64,000 nt of DNA, taken from NCBI GenBank assembly GCA_945889325.1, contig CAMDBH010000007.1:16230-80229 (forward strand). Direction: 5' to 3'. A program made the translations under genes and the position numbers. Below the pieces are notes generated by a model. That model saw nothing but the letters and a program-made list of their open reading frames with translations, ran no database searches and was not told the DNA's origin. The DNA comes from Klebsiella pneumoniae. Its GTDB lineage: Bacteria; Myxococcota_A; UBA9042. Below, in pieces: positions 1 to 8,521 of this stretch; the stretch's first letter is position 1, and the number at the start of each line of letters is the position of its first letter.

Positions 1-1410
1 CATTTGCAACGGCGCGGTTTTGCCGACGGTGATTTGGCGGCGATGGGTCTGGGAAAGTTCAACGATTCTGGAAGCCTGTACGATCGTTTCCGCAACCGCT
101 TGATGTATCCGATTTTCACTTCCGCCGGCGACTTGGTCGGCTTTGGCGGCCGCGATCTGACGGGCGGTGAAAAATCGGCCAAGTACATCAACTCCAGTGA
201 AATTACGCTGCAAGGTGAAAACGAAGGCAGTCGGTTTTACCACTTTTACAAAAAGGGTCAGATCGTGTTTGGCCTGTGGCAGGCGCGTCAGGCCATTCGG
301 CAGCACAAGTTGGCCATTTTGGTGGAAGGCAATCTGGATGTGATGACGCTGGCGCAAGCGGGATTTGAACACGCTGTTTGCGCGGGTGGTACAGCCATCA
401 CGGAGGCTCAACTTGCTGAAATTAAGCGATTTACCGATCGGGTCGCCTTGGTTTTTGACGGCGACAGCGCTGGGCGCAAAGCGGCGATGAAGGCGGTGTT
501 GGTCGCGATCGGTGCTGGGTTGCAAGGCGCCTATGTCACGATGCCCCAAGGCGAAGATCCCGATAGTTACATCCGAAAATACGGCGCCGCGGCCTTTGCC
601 AATTTGCTCAAAAGCGCACCGGAACTGGTCATGGGCTACATCGATGCGCTGCGCGCCGACGACGCCCTGCTTTCCGCCAACGACGATTCGCTGCAAAGCA
701 AGACAAGTATTGTGCAAAAAGCGGGACCGCTGATGAGTTCAATCGCCGATCCGATCCTCCGCGGCATGGCGCTGAAATACCTAGAGGCGCACGCGGTGGA
801 TCGCAATGTGCACCAAGGCAACGGTCAGCTGGAATTGCAAAGGTATCTTCAAGTGTTGCCGACGCTTCCGACCACAGCTGTGGCGCAAAAATCACCGGCC
901 TCTGCCCTGGCCAATGAGCCGGAAATTCCCAAAGTTGAACAGGATTTTGCCGCTTGTTTGGTTTGGTATCCCGCCATGCTGCAGGAAGTGGAAGCGTCGG
1001 GCGTTATCGAATTTGTCTCACACGCGGGCTTGGGCCAAGCGCTGCGCGACCTGTGCACTTACGCGCAGCAACTGCGCGCAACCAATGAGCAAATGCCGCA
1101 CGAAGCGCCTGTCGCATTGGATGGCCGGGCGGTTGCGCAGTGGGCGCAGGGCATCGCCGATGGCCGCGCTCGGCGCGCGCTTTTGGTTTGGGTGATGGAA
1201 CCACCGCTTGTGGCCGCCGATCACGCGGGTACCTATTTACAGCAATGTATTCAGCGCCTTCAGGCGGCCGCGGTGACTGAACAGATCCAAGATCTCAAAC
1301 AGAAATTGCGCCAGCCCAATTTGGCGCAAAACCAGTTGGCGTGGTTCGGTGCCGAAATGATGCGTCTCAGCCAGATTCAGCAGGCGCTCAAACTGCGCAC
1401 GGTCCGTTAA
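1..1410 (+). CDS. dnaG: DNA primase DnaG (5' end outside window)
   Basis: This is the C-terminal 469 codons of the replicative primase, which makes RNA primers for DNA polymerase at the fork. The reading frame is open at base 1, so the zinc-finger and the start of the polymerase domain lie upstream. Visible motifs are RNRLMYPI (N-terminal core of the polymerase domain), the Toprim glutamate motif VEGNLDV near base 330, where family members usually have EGYMDV, and the metal-binding motif DGDSAG near base 460. The last 150 residues are weakly conserved and alpha-rich, as expected for the helicase-binding domain. It is followed after 88 bases by rpoD on the same strand, the classical dnaG-rpoD order of the macromolecular synthesis operon. 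Confidence 0.97.
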   Translation, partial: HLQRRGFADGDLAAMGLGKFNDSGSLYDRFRNRLMYPIFTSAGDLVGFGGRDLTGGEKSAKYINSSEITLQGENEGSRFYHFYKKGQIVFGLWQARQAIRQHKLAILVEGNLDVMTLAQAGFEHAVCAGGTAITEAQLAEIKRFTDRVALVFDGDSAGRKAAMKAVLVAIGAGLQGAYVTMPQGEDPDSYIRKYGAAAFANLLKSAPELVMGYIDALRADDALLSANDDSLQSKTSIVQKAGPLMSSIADPILRGMALKYLEAHAVDRNVHQGNGQLELQRYLQVLPTLPTTAVAQKSPASALANEPEIPKVEQDFAACLVWYPAMLQEVEASGVIEFVSHAGLGQALRDLCTYAQQLRATNEQMPHEAPVALDGRAVAQWAQGIADGRARRALLVWVMEPPLVAADHAGTYLQQCIQRLQAAAVTEQIQDLKQKLRQPNLAQNQLAWFGAEMMRLSQIQQALKLRTVR

Positions 1411-1498
1411 AGAGTCAGTGTACGGCAGGCAGACAAGTTAAGTAGTTATCAACAGTTATGCGGTCATGTTGTGGCCATTGTCAAGGAAAGTGCAACTT

Positions 1499-4228
1499 AT
1501 GCTCGAACACATCAAGGAATCGGAATTGCGCGCGTTGATCGCCCGCGGCAAAGCGGCTGGATTTGTGTCGGTGGACGACATCCAGCGCGTGGTCGGCGGC
1601 GGTGACGTCGATCGCAGCATTTTGGATGACATTTTGTCACTGCTCGGTGCCAATTTTATTGAAGTGCTCGATCACAAGCAGGCCGCGCGCGAGCAGCCGC
1701 AAATGCCGATCCGTCCTGTGGCACCGCCGCCGCAAGCCAACGCCCACAAAGATGAAACACTGGGTTATGTGGAAGAAACCTACCTGCGCACCAACGATCC
1801 CGTGCGCATGTACCTGCGCAAGATGGGATCGGTTGCGCTACTGACCCGTCAGGGCGAAATCGAAATCGCCAAGCGCATTGAAATGGGCGAGCACGAGGTG
1901 CTGGACTCACTGTTGTCGACCAAGCTGACTTTTGAATCGATTTTGGCGCTGCGCGACCACGCCAAGCAGATCATCAACTGGGTGGAGCAAGAACGCCACA
2001 CGCAGCAGCAGATGGCCAGTGAAGGTATTGATAAAGAAGAGATTTTGGCGCGGGTCGAAAACCGCCGCGGTGGCGAGCGCCCGCCGTTTTCCCTCAAAGA
2101 ACTGGTCAAGTCGATGGACGACGGCGTCGGTGGCGCCGATGAAATCGCGATTTGTCAGCAATTGCTTGAATCTTTGAATGAATTGGAGCGTTTTGCCAAA
2201 GAGCAGCACAAGATCAGCCACGACGTGCACAACGCCAAAGCCGAACAACCGCGCCGCGATGCGATCAAGCACGAATTGGGCAAAGTGGTGACTGAGCCCT
2301 ATATCGCCGAAGTGGTCAGCGACATGCTGGAGAAGATCCAGGTCGGCAAGATGGTCGTGGGCGATGTGGTCGAAGCCGCGCTTTACAAGGCGAAAAAAGG
2401 CACAGAACCTGAGACGTTGCCGGTGATGGCCACCTTGCTGCGCATCACCAAGTTGTACCGCAAACGCGTGCGTTCGGAAGATCCGGCGGAAGCCGCGCGC
2501 GCCGATTTGGCGCGCAAGAAACCGACGCGCTCGCTGGACGATTTGTTGCGCGCTGTGCTTGAAGACGAGGCGGCGACCAAGCTGCTGCTCAAGCTCGCCC
2601 ACGGCATCGCGTCCGATGATACCGATCCGTATAAAGTTTTGGACAATTTGCAGGAGAAACTCAGCCGCGCCCAAACCAAGAATTTCCAAAAAGCCTTGGC
2701 CATCGCTTTTGAGGAAGCGGCTCCTATGTGCAAGGAATTGCTTGCCAAACGTGCCGAAGTCGTTATCGGCGAGCCTTCGCACAATGATTATCAGAAGCAT
2801 TTGAAGGCGCGCAACGATCGCATCGGTCAGCTAGTAAATGAAATTATTGATTTGTTTACTTGGGTGCCCAAGTCGCGGCAAAAGGGCAAGCCGTTGCCCA
2901 ACCGCCCGGCGATCATCCAGGGGCCCGATGGCCCGATCGTGCCCAAGCCGGGTCTAGACACCCATGATTTTGCGTCCCTTTCAGCGCAATACGCTGAGAC
3001 GGTGGTTTTTGATGAAGTGCGCAAGGCTTTGGAGGATCTGCCTGTCTCACTGCGGCTTTATGATATTATTCAGAAACGCGCGCTTTTAGAGCGATTGCTC
3101 GACTGCGGTCTGCACCGCAAGCAGTACGACCTGGTGATCGAACAATTCAAGACCATTGTCCGCGAGGTGATGGACGCCAACCACAATCAAGCGCAAGAGG
3201 AGATGAAACTTGCGGATATCGCAGCTGAAAGGCTTAAGGCGCAGGGCAAGAAGAAGCCGGACATCATTTTTGCCTATAAAAAGCATGTGACTGTTCTGAT
3301 GCGTGATTTCAAGGATGCCCAGCCGCAGGCGCTGCGCAACTTGGAAAAGAAAAACGGCATCACGCGCCAAGAGCTGAGCGACGGCTTCAAGGCCATGAAA
3401 GAAGCGCAGCGCGTTATCGACAACTATGCCAAACAGACCGGACACAATCAGGATTCGCTCAAGAAGATTTACGAATCGATCGTGCGCGGCGAACGCATGG
3501 CCAACAAGGCCAAGTCCGAGTTGGTCGAGGCCAACTTGCGCTTGGTGGTGTCCATTGCCAAAAAGTACACCAACCGCGGGTTGCAATTTCTTGATTTAAT
3601 TCAGGAAGGCAATATCGGCCTGATGAAAGCGGTGGACAAATTTGAATACCGCCGCGGTTACAAATTTTCGACCTACGCGACGTGGTGGATTCGGCAGGCG
3701 ATCACGCGGGCGATCGCCGATCAAGCGCGCACGATCCGCATTCCGGTGCACATGATCGAGACGATCAACAAGTTGGTGCGTACATCTCGGTATTTGCAGC
3801 AAGAATTGGCGCGCGAGCCGATGCCCGAAGAAGTGGCGGCCAAAATGGAAATGCCGCTGGACAAAGTGCGCAAAGTTTTGAAGATAGCCAAGGAGCCGAT
3901 ATCGTTAGAGACGCCGATCGGCGAAGAAGAAGACAGCCACTTAGGCGATTTTATCGAAGACAAACGCGCGGTGTCGCCGGTCGATGCAGTGACGATGGCA
4001 GCGTTGGAAGAAAAGGTCCGCAAATCACTGGCTTGCCTGGCGCCGCGCGAGGAGAAGGTCATCCGTATGCGTTTTGGCATCGGCGAACGCAGCGATCACA
4101 CGCTGGAAGAAGTCGGCCAACAATTCGGCGTCACCCGCGAACGCATCCGCCAGATAGAGGCAAAAGCATTGCGCAAATTGCGCCAAACCACCCGCGCGAA
4201 GATCTTGAAGCCGTTTTCCGATGGTTGA
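1499..4228 (+). CDS. rpoD: Primary sigma factor RpoD (sigma-70), 909 aa
   Basis: This is the housekeeping sigma subunit that directs RNA polymerase to promoters. I chose the ATG at 1499 because AAGGAAAG (1483-1490) lies 8 bases before it; the frame also stays open further upstream. Region 1.1 occupies about residues 1-55. Region 1.2 begins near residue 94 ([13 protein letters not shown]). Region 2 begins near residue 670 ([13 protein letters not shown], then [14 protein letters not shown]). Region 4 ends the protein ([19 protein letters not shown]). Group-1 identity follows from region 1.1 and the perfect region 2.3/2.4. The non-conserved region between 1.2 and 2 is about 520 residues, roughly twice that of E. 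coli RpoD, and is rich in charged helix. The gene follows dnaG and precedes a tRNA gene. Confidence 0.97.
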   Translation: MLEHIKESELRALIARGKAAGFVSVDDIQRVVGGGDVDRSILDDILSLLGANFIEVLDHKQAAREQPQMPIRPVAPPPQANAHKDETLGYVEETYLRTNDPVRMYLRKMGSVALLTRQGEIEIAKRIEMGEHEVLDSLLSTKLTFESILALRDHAKQIINWVEQERHTQQQMASEGIDKEEILARVENRRGGERPPFSLKELVKSMDDGVGGADEIAICQQLLESLNELERFAKEQHKISHDVHNAKAEQPRRDAIKHELGKVVTEPYIAEVVSDMLEKIQVGKMVVGDVVEAALYKAKKGTEPETLPVMATLLRITKLYRKRVRSEDPAEAARADLARKKPTRSLDDLLRAVLEDEAATKLLLKLAHGIASDDTDPYKVLDNLQEKLSRAQTKNFQKALAIAFEEAAPMCKELLAKRAEVVIGEPSHNDYQKHLKARNDRIGQLVNEIIDLFTWVPKSRQKGKPLPNRPAIIQGPDGPIVPKPGLDTHDFASLSAQYAETVVFDEVRKALEDLPVSLRLYDIIQKRALLERLLDCGLHRKQYDLVIEQFKTIVREVMDANHNQAQEEMKLADIAAERLKAQGKKKPDIIFAYKKHVTVLMRDFKDAQPQALRNLEKKNGITRQELSDGFKAMKEAQRVIDNYAKQTGHNQDSLKKIYESIVRGERMANKAKSELVEANLRLVVSIAKKYTNRGLQFLDLIQEGNIGLMKAVDKFEYRRGYKFSTYATWWIRQAITRAIADQARTIRIPVHMIETINKLVRTSRYLQQELAREPMPEEVAAKMEMPLDKVRKVLKIAKEPISLETPIGEEEDSHLGDFIEDKRAVSPVDAVTMAALEEKVRKSLACLAPREEKVIRMRFGIGERSDHTLEEVGQQFGVTRERIRQIEAKALRKLRQTTRAKILKPFSDG

Positions 4229-4298
4229 CGCGATCGCTGCATAGCGGTCTACTACTGCCGCGCTTGACGGCCGCGTAAGCGTTGCCTAAAGCGTAAAC

Positions 4299-4374
4299 GG
4301 GCCTATAGCTCAGCGGTTAGAGCTGCCGGCTCATAACCGGCTGGTCCCAGGTTCAAATCCTGGTGGGCCCACCA
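4299..4374 (+). tRNA. tRNA with CAT anticodon, probably tRNA-Ile2
   Basis: A complete 76-base cloverleaf with CCA encoded. The acceptor GGGCCTA pairs with TGGGCCC and the anticodon loop is CTCATAA between GCCGG and CCGGC. The body, with GGTTAGAGC in the D arm and a GC-rich acceptor, resembles tRNA-Ile2, whose C34 is converted to lysidine by TilS so that it reads AUA. Elongator tRNA-Met is the alternative, because both carry CAT. Confidence 0.9.
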
Positions 4375-4450
4375 GAATGAACTGGCATTGAGCCAGCAAC
4401 AGCAGCTGTTTGCGGGTACGCCCCGCTTGTAACAGCAAGGGAATTGCAGC

Positions 4451-5209
4451 ATGTCTGTGACGCAACCGACCCAGATTATGGATATTTTGCGCAAAATTCA
4501 AGCGCTCGACGATGAAAGCCGCGACATTCGGACCAACCGCGATGCCATGGTCAGCAACCTTGAACGGTTGCGCAAAGTTTTGGGCCATTTGGACCGCGAA
4601 CTCGACGACAAACGCGGCAAACTCGCGGAAGCCGAATCGTGGAACCGCAAGAAAAGCAGTGAGTTGGAAACGGAGCGCGAAAAGCTCAACAAAGCCAAAA
4701 GCAAGTTGACGGGTGTTACCAAATCCAAAGAATACATTGCCGTCAACAAAGAGCTTGAAAACGTTCGTAAAAACATCGCTCGCAGTGAAGACGAAGTGAC
4801 CAATTTGTTGGGCGCGGTCGACGAATTTCGCGCGGCGATCACACGTGAAGAAGAAAAGGTCAAGGACCTCCGCAGCCAAGCCATTGAAGCTGAACGAGAA
4901 AACCAGACTCGGTTGGGCATCATGGACGGCAAGATCGCCGAAGTCGACGCGCGCCGGGCGATCGTGTCGGGGCAAATTGATCGCGCGATCGTTAGCCGCT
5001 ACAACAAGATTGCCGGCGCCCGCGGCGGCATCGCCGTGGTTGGCGTCACTTCCGACACCGGTTGCTGCCAAGGCTGCAATATGACATTGCAACCGCGTTT
5101 TGTTGAAAACATTATCCGCGGGTCGAGCATCGTGTGTTGCCCGCATTGTTCGCGTTATCTGTATGCGGATTTCGGTCATGATGCGGGCGGTGTGGCGCAG
5201 GTCCCGTGA
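4451..5209 (+). CDS. Coiled-coil protein with C-terminal C4 zinc ribbon (DUF164/zf-RING_7 type)
   Basis: A 252-residue protein. Residues about 8-175 are a highly charged heptad-rich coiled coil. The C-terminal part carries two CxxC knuckles, CQGC and CPHC, some 30 residues apart, making a four-cysteine zinc ribbon. This is the architecture of the widespread DUF164 family (often annotated zinc ribbon domain-containing protein), thought to bind nucleic acid but without a settled function. The ATG at 4451 is preceded by AAGGGA. The gene lies 76 bases after the tRNA and no same-strand partner follows, because the degraded region starts here. Confidence 0.85.
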   Translation: MSVTQPTQIMDILRKIQALDDESRDIRTNRDAMVSNLERLRKVLGHLDRELDDKRGKLAEAESWNRKKSSELETEREKLNKAKSKLTGVTKSKEYIAVNKELENVRKNIARSEDEVTNLLGAVDEFRAAITREEEKVKDLRSQAIEAERENQTRLGIMDGKIAEVDARRAIVSGQIDRAIVSRYNKIAGARGGIAVVGVTSDTGCCQGCNMTLQPRFVENIIRGSSIVCCPHCSRYLYADFGHDAGGVAQVP

Positions 5210-5212
5210 TTT

Positions 5213-5253
5213 CTATTGACCTTTGAACCCGATGGTCGCCAGCGCGTCGACGA
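5213..5253 (-). other. Possible relic of an rnhA-like 3' end
   Basis: On the minus strand this stretch reads VVDALATIGFKGQ followed by a stop. It resembles the last residues of the RNase HI encoded at 11863 (YVDALATMGLKGL, stop), and the nucleotide match runs for about 25 bases. Upstream the similarity fades. It may be the last trace of a second RNase H-like gene or a chance match. Confidence 0.25.
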
Positions 5254-5416
5254 CAGCAAACAGGGCCGGAATGGCTGCAACGACTGCGGCCAGACTGGCT
5301 GGCATTGTCATGCGCGCGCAATTCCGCGGCTGTTTCAGCGAGTTGTCCGGCGCGCTTCGCGTTTTGCGCTTGCTGCACCGCAGCGGTTCTGCTAATCTGA
5401 AATTCAGACTATCGGA

Positions 5417-5577
5417 GCTCAGAGGCTGTGAAATATCCATTTCACAGCTGCTGAGCGGGGTCAGGTCTTAGCAATTTCTGCGTGTCCGTTCCGTAAGTTA
5501 TTGATATTATAGAAGCTAAACAATTGAATCCGAGCAGGCCGCTGGTCGATCGGCAGAAATTGCTAACACCAGGCCCC
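5417..5577. repeat. REP-like hairpin plus 24-bp inverted repeat element
   Basis: Two nested structures. Bases 5417-5456 form a hairpin: GCTCAG and CTGAGC close the outer stem, and GCTGTGAAA pairs with TTTCACAGC around a 6-base loop. Immediately after, 5457-5480 (GGGGTCAGGTCTTAGCAATT and four more bases) recurs in inverted orientation at 5554-5577 with 21 of 24 positions matching. The GGGGTCAGGTCTT terminus resembles ends I associate with REP/Y1-transposase (RAYT, IS200-like) elements. No transposase is encoded between the arms, so it would be non-autonomous. The rest of the 5210-5617 gap holds no convincing gene. Confidence 0.6.
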
Positions 5578-5617
5578 ATTTGAGAGCGGTGAAACTGCGC
5601 GCATCGGCAAGCGCGGC

Positions 5618-5932
5618 ATGCTGGTGATTCCGCAAAAAATGCGCAAAATCCTAGATTTGCAAGAAGGCGATTTGCTTTTGGCTGAGTTGCACAACGGCGG
5701 CATCCTCTTGCGCCCCGCCGTCACGCTGCCGATCGAGATCTATGCCCTTGAACGCAAAGTGGAATTGCTGTTGGCCAACGCCATCGATTTTGACGATTTG
5801 CAAACCATCAAGGCAGAAGTGCTGAGTTGGGGCTTAGATCCTGAAGCATACTGGCAGATTTTGCGGCGTTGCGCGCCAAGGATCAGCCGATTTTGCGCGC
5901 GGCGATTCTGGCAAAGGCGACGCATCTGGTGA
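5618..5932 (+). pseudogene. AbrB-type antitoxin, start lost and 3' end fused out of frame to a PIN relic
   Basis: The frame encodes an AbrB/SpoVT swapped-hairpin DNA-binding domain (GKRGMLVIPQKMRK, then LQEGDLLLAEL). In this family the domain begins about 10 residues before the ATG used here. Those residues (ETARIGKRG) are present in frame upstream, but no normal start codon precedes them before a TAA at about 5562, which lies in the right arm of the inverted repeat. The original start therefore appears lost to that element. The antitoxin C-terminus (LSWGLDPEAYW) runs directly into PIN-toxin sequence read in the wrong frame. A shortened antitoxin from ATG 5618 could still be made but is unlikely to work. 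Confidence 0.6.
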
Positions 5933-6169
5933 CTGGCGATTGGCGCCGCGCCCTTCGGCGGGACCTAGATCGACGATGAGCACATGATCTTCGGTTGCCG
6001 ACATGGTTTTCTCAATCGGCGCCTGCATTTCCACGCGCTCGCGATCGCCGGCAATGACGCGAAAGACCGAATATTGCACGCGATCCCCGTAACCGCGCAT
6101 CATGCGGGCAATTTTGCGCAGGCGTTTGTCGTCGCTGATATCGTAGCAAACCAAATACGCTTGGCGCAT
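5834..6169 (-). CDS. cas2: CRISPR-associated protein Cas2, C-terminus replaced
   Basis: Cas2 forms the dimeric core of the Cas1-Cas2 spacer integrase. The first 75 residues are clearly Cas2: AYLVCYDISDDKRLRKIA with the conserved aspartate after strand 1, YSVFRV, and DHVLIVDLGPAEGRG. After that point the family normally continues with a short strand needed for Cas1 contact. Here the frame runs into unrelated sequence that is antisense to the PIN relic, up to a stop at 5834. The junction is near base 5945. The gene starts 24 bases after the end of the cas4-cas1 frame. Activity is doubtful. Confidence 0.85.
   Translation of the reverse strand: MRQAYLVCYDISDDKRLRKIARMMRGYGDRVQYSVFRVIAGDRERVEMQAPIEKTMSATEDHVLIVDLGPAEGRGANRQSPDASPLPESPRAKSADPWRATPQNLPVCFRI
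5854..5979 (+). pseudogene. C-terminal relic of a PIN-domain toxin
   Basis: In the frame starting at 5854 the sequence reads ADFAALRAKDQPILRAAI, then AKATHLVTGD. This is the typical C-terminal third of a PIN ribonuclease, including the conserved VTGD acid. The N-terminal part with the first catalytic aspartate is missing. The relic is joined directly to the AbrB antitoxin end, which suggests a deletion inside an AbrB-PIN toxin-antitoxin operon. From about 5946 onward the bases are antisense to the end of cas2. Confidence 0.55.
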
Positions 6170-6193
6170 GAAAATGACCTCGTCGGTGGCGTA

Positions 6194-7834
6194 TTATCGC
6201 ACTTCGAATGCTGGCAACTCTTTGATCTCACCTAGCAAATGTCTCGCCAACAACCTGGCCTGCACTTCAAATACCCGGCGATAGCTGCTGCGGTAGCCAA
6301 AAACTGGATGGGTAACAAGGCTGTCGACGCGGCGCTCGTAGCCGGTGATCACTTTCTTGCGCCCGTGCTCGTTCAAATTGCAGCTTGGACCACGCTGGAC
6401 AAAGTGGCCCGGCCCGAGTTCGCCCTAGTTCAGCAGCGTAATCGCCACCGAGTCGGCGATAATTGGACGAAATTCTTCCATCATATCCGAGGCAAGGGCT
6501 GGGCGACCGTGGCGAGTTTGGTGGAGGAATCCCAGCAGCGGCTCCAGACCGATGCGCCAGAGCACATGGGTCCACTCGCGCGCCAACATGGCGTACAGAA
6601 ACGAAAGTACCGCATTTGTCGGGTCCGCGGGCGGTCGACGGTTGCGGCCGTTGAAATCGAAGCCGGCAAATTTGGCGTTGTCGCCGAGCATCGCTGAAAA
6701 TACGCTGAAATAGGCGCGTGCCGCCGATCCCTCACAGCCGATCAACACGGCCAAGTCGGCGGCATTGGCGGCCGCATCGGCTGCTTCACTCATTTGCCGC
6801 AGTGCCGACGCCACAGCTGGCGTTTGATCGGACCCTTCGTCGCGCGCGGCGTTGCGCCGCAAGACATGGCGTTGGTTGCGGATTTTTGTGACGACAAGTC
6901 TCTTGGCCAGCGTCAGCGCCACCGGCACGTCGATCGCGGCGGCGTGCTGCGCCTGGCGCAGCGCGACATTGCCATGCGGCAACCCCGTAGCCACACCGTA
7001 GAACCACCCGCCCTGACTGAGGAAAGCCACAGGGATATCCTTAGACAGCAACCGCGTCAGCGCCGGACCGCTGATGTGGCTGCCGCCGTGCATGGCGACA
7101 TGCAACACCTGAGACAGCGGAATCCGAGCGCTTTCACGCCCTGAAACGACCAATTCATCCCCAGAAAGTCCGACTTTCGCGCCCGGCGTCGCGATGTGCA
7201 CGGGCATCGCGTCGTCGCGAGCGGGGATCAAACGGCGCGGCAATCGATCGTCCAAATCCAGACTTAGCGCGACCGGGTTGTGCAATAAGCTCAGTTCATG
7301 TGGCAAGCAGATCGGCGCAAGGGAACAGCCGTCGCATTTGCTGCTGGCGACCAAAGGCGGGGGCAGCATTGCATCGGCGACCGCAGCGCGCAATTGCGCA
7401 GCAGCAGTCAGGGTTTGGGCAATCAGGGCGTCGTCGATGGCGACGTAGACCCGCTTGTTGCTGCCTGCGTACCAAAGGCCAGCTTGGCGCACCTGATAAC
7501 CGTGCTCGCGCAAAACCAAAGCCTGAGCGCAGACTTGGACGCGATCTGCTGGCCAGGCACCTTCAACCAAATCCGGTGCTTTGCCGCGCTTGTAGTCGAT
7601 GGGGCGAACCCACGGCGTTTCCTCTTCTGCTTCAACTAGATCGATGCGGGTCGTCACGCCGATTTCATGCGCGGTCAAATACAAACTACGGGCCACCTCT
7701 TTGCCGCTAGATCGCAGTGCCCCAAAATGCGTTTGACCGTTGGCGTGCATTTCTGTACAATAACTTGTACGGTGTCCATGGCCGCAAGGGTAAATCGTAT
7801 GTCGCAAGTAGCAACCACACAATTTCGTGAGCAT
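6194..7834 (-). pseudogene. cas4-cas1: Cas4-Cas1 fusion (type I-G/I-U), amber codon inside Cas1 and Cas4 N-terminus lost
   Basis: This encodes an adaptation nuclease fusion: a Cas4 RecB-like domain that trims pre-spacers joined to the Cas1 integrase. Cas4 shows RIDLVE, the DxK motif IDYKRGKAP, a QVCAQ motif and the C-terminal cysteines CDGCSLAPIC. Cas1 shows GCEGSAARAYF with the metal-binding glutamate, FLHQTRHG with the histidine, and ALASDMMEEFRP with the aspartate. A TAG at 6427-6425 follows AITLLN. The same frame then continues with GELGPGHFVQRG and ends normally at 6194 with VQARLLARHLLGEI. Cas4 homology begins only near base 7755, so about 40-50 residues including the first cluster cysteine are missing, and the leader of the adjacent toxin-antitoxin operon occupies that place. 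Cas4-Cas1 fusion is characteristic of I-G systems. Confidence 0.9.
7733..7770 (+). promoter_or_regulatory. Promoter and operator of the Phd/PIN toxin-antitoxin operon
   Basis: A near-consensus sigma-70 promoter: TTGACC at 7733-7738, a 17-base spacer, and TACAAT at 7756-7761. The inverted repeat GTACAA-TAAC-TTGTAC (7755-7770) sits exactly on the -10 box, as expected for an autorepressing antitoxin operator. The antitoxin ATG follows at 7799. The whole promoter overlaps the reading frame of the truncated cas4 on the other strand. Confidence 0.65.
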
Positions 7835-8035
7835 TTACTCAATTGGCTCGACAAGGCCGAACGCGGTGAAGAGGTGATCATTGTGCGCCGCGGTCGCCCG
7901 AGTCTGCGCCTAACGCCGGTGCAGCCCGATCAGGCCCAAGCGGCAGAAAAGTTGGCGCAATGGCGCGACCGCGCGGTGCTGCACGATGTCGTCACGCCGG
8001 CAATCGCTGAGGATGTTTGGGAGATGGCGCAGTGA
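7799..8035 (+). CDS. Antitoxin, Phd/YefM-type
   Basis: A 78-residue antitoxin. The N-terminal half (VATTQFREHLLNWLDKAE, then EEVIIVRRGRPSLRLTPV) is the Phd/YefM DNA-binding fold, and the acidic C-terminal tail (AIAEDVWEMAQ) is the part expected to wrap around the toxin. ATG 7799 is chosen because the promoter and the family start fit; the frame is open upstream. Its TGA overlaps the GTG of the PIN toxin gene (GTGA), indicating coupled translation. The pair looks intact, unlike everything around it. Confidence 0.85.
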   Translation: MSQVATTQFREHLLNWLDKAERGEEVIIVRRGRPSLRLTPVQPDQAQAAEKLAQWRDRAVLHDVVTPAIAEDVWEMAQ

Positions 8036-8421
8036 TCCTGCTCGATACCAACGCGTTTTTGTTCGATGCGTTGGCCCCTTCCAGACTGACGGCGCAGGCC
8101 AGTGCCGCAATCATCCAAGCGTTTTTGGCCAATCAATTGTGCGTCTTGGATGTGACTTTGACCGAAGTCGCGTGGCTTGCTCAGGCTGGTCGCATCGAAC
8201 TGCACGGCAATACCGCGGAGTTTCTGGAGACGGCGGTACAAGCGCGCAATATCGTTGTACTTGCCGTCACACCTGCGATCGCGACACTGGCGGCCGGTTT
8301 GGCGATGCACAAGGATCCCGCCGATCGACTGATCGCTGCAGCGGCGATGACGCATCGCGCGCGATTGGTGACCAGCGATGAACGTTTGCGCGCGGTTGCG
8401 GGGCTGGTGGCGGTTTGGTGA
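8032..8421 (+). CDS. PIN-domain toxin (VapC-like ribonuclease)
   Basis: A 129-residue PIN domain expected to cut RNA. Catalytic acids are visible: LLDTNAFLF at the N-terminus, TLTEVAWLA in the middle, KDPADRLIAAAA and VTSDERL near the end, so all four family acids are present. I chose GTG 8032, which overlaps the antitoxin stop, over a TTG 15 bases upstream. Partner and target are inferred from the family. Downstream lies a Cas1 relic and then a MITE. Confidence 0.87.
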   Translation: MILLDTNAFLFDALAPSRLTAQASAAIIQAFLANQLCVLDVTLTEVAWLAQAGRIELHGNTAEFLETAVQARNIVVLAVTPAIATLAAGLAMHKDPADRLIAAAAMTHRARLVTSDERLRAVAGLVAVW

Positions 8422-8424
8422 GGT

Positions 8425-8495
8425 AGCGTTGTGGCGATTGCGATGGGGCCACCGCATGCCAACACCCTGTAGAACCACCCGCCCTGGCTGAGAAG
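8425..8495 (-). pseudogene. Fragment of a second cas1 gene
   Basis: On the minus strand this reads LLSQGGWFY, then, after a one-base shift, GVGMRWPHRN. The matching part of the cas4-cas1 frame reads FLSQGGWFYGVATGLPHGN. An exact 18-base identity, GTAGAACCACCCGCCCTG, links 8469-8486 and 6998-7015, with further similarity on both sides. The fragment ends beside the MITE, and no other Cas1 sequence is recognisable here. The remaining bases of the 8422-8855 gap hold only the MITE and no gene. Confidence 0.65.
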
Positions 8496-8521
8496 TGGTG
8501 AAAAAGCCTTTTTCGCAACGT

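Noticed and set aside
1907..2800. 297-codon minus-strand frame within rpoD
   Set aside because: It lies in the non-conserved region of rpoD but has no start signal or recognisable domain, and rpoD runs through without interruption.
5579..6235. CRISPR array next to cas2
   Set aside because: No direct repeats of 25-40 bases with regular spacing are visible anywhere between 5.2 and 10.1 kb.
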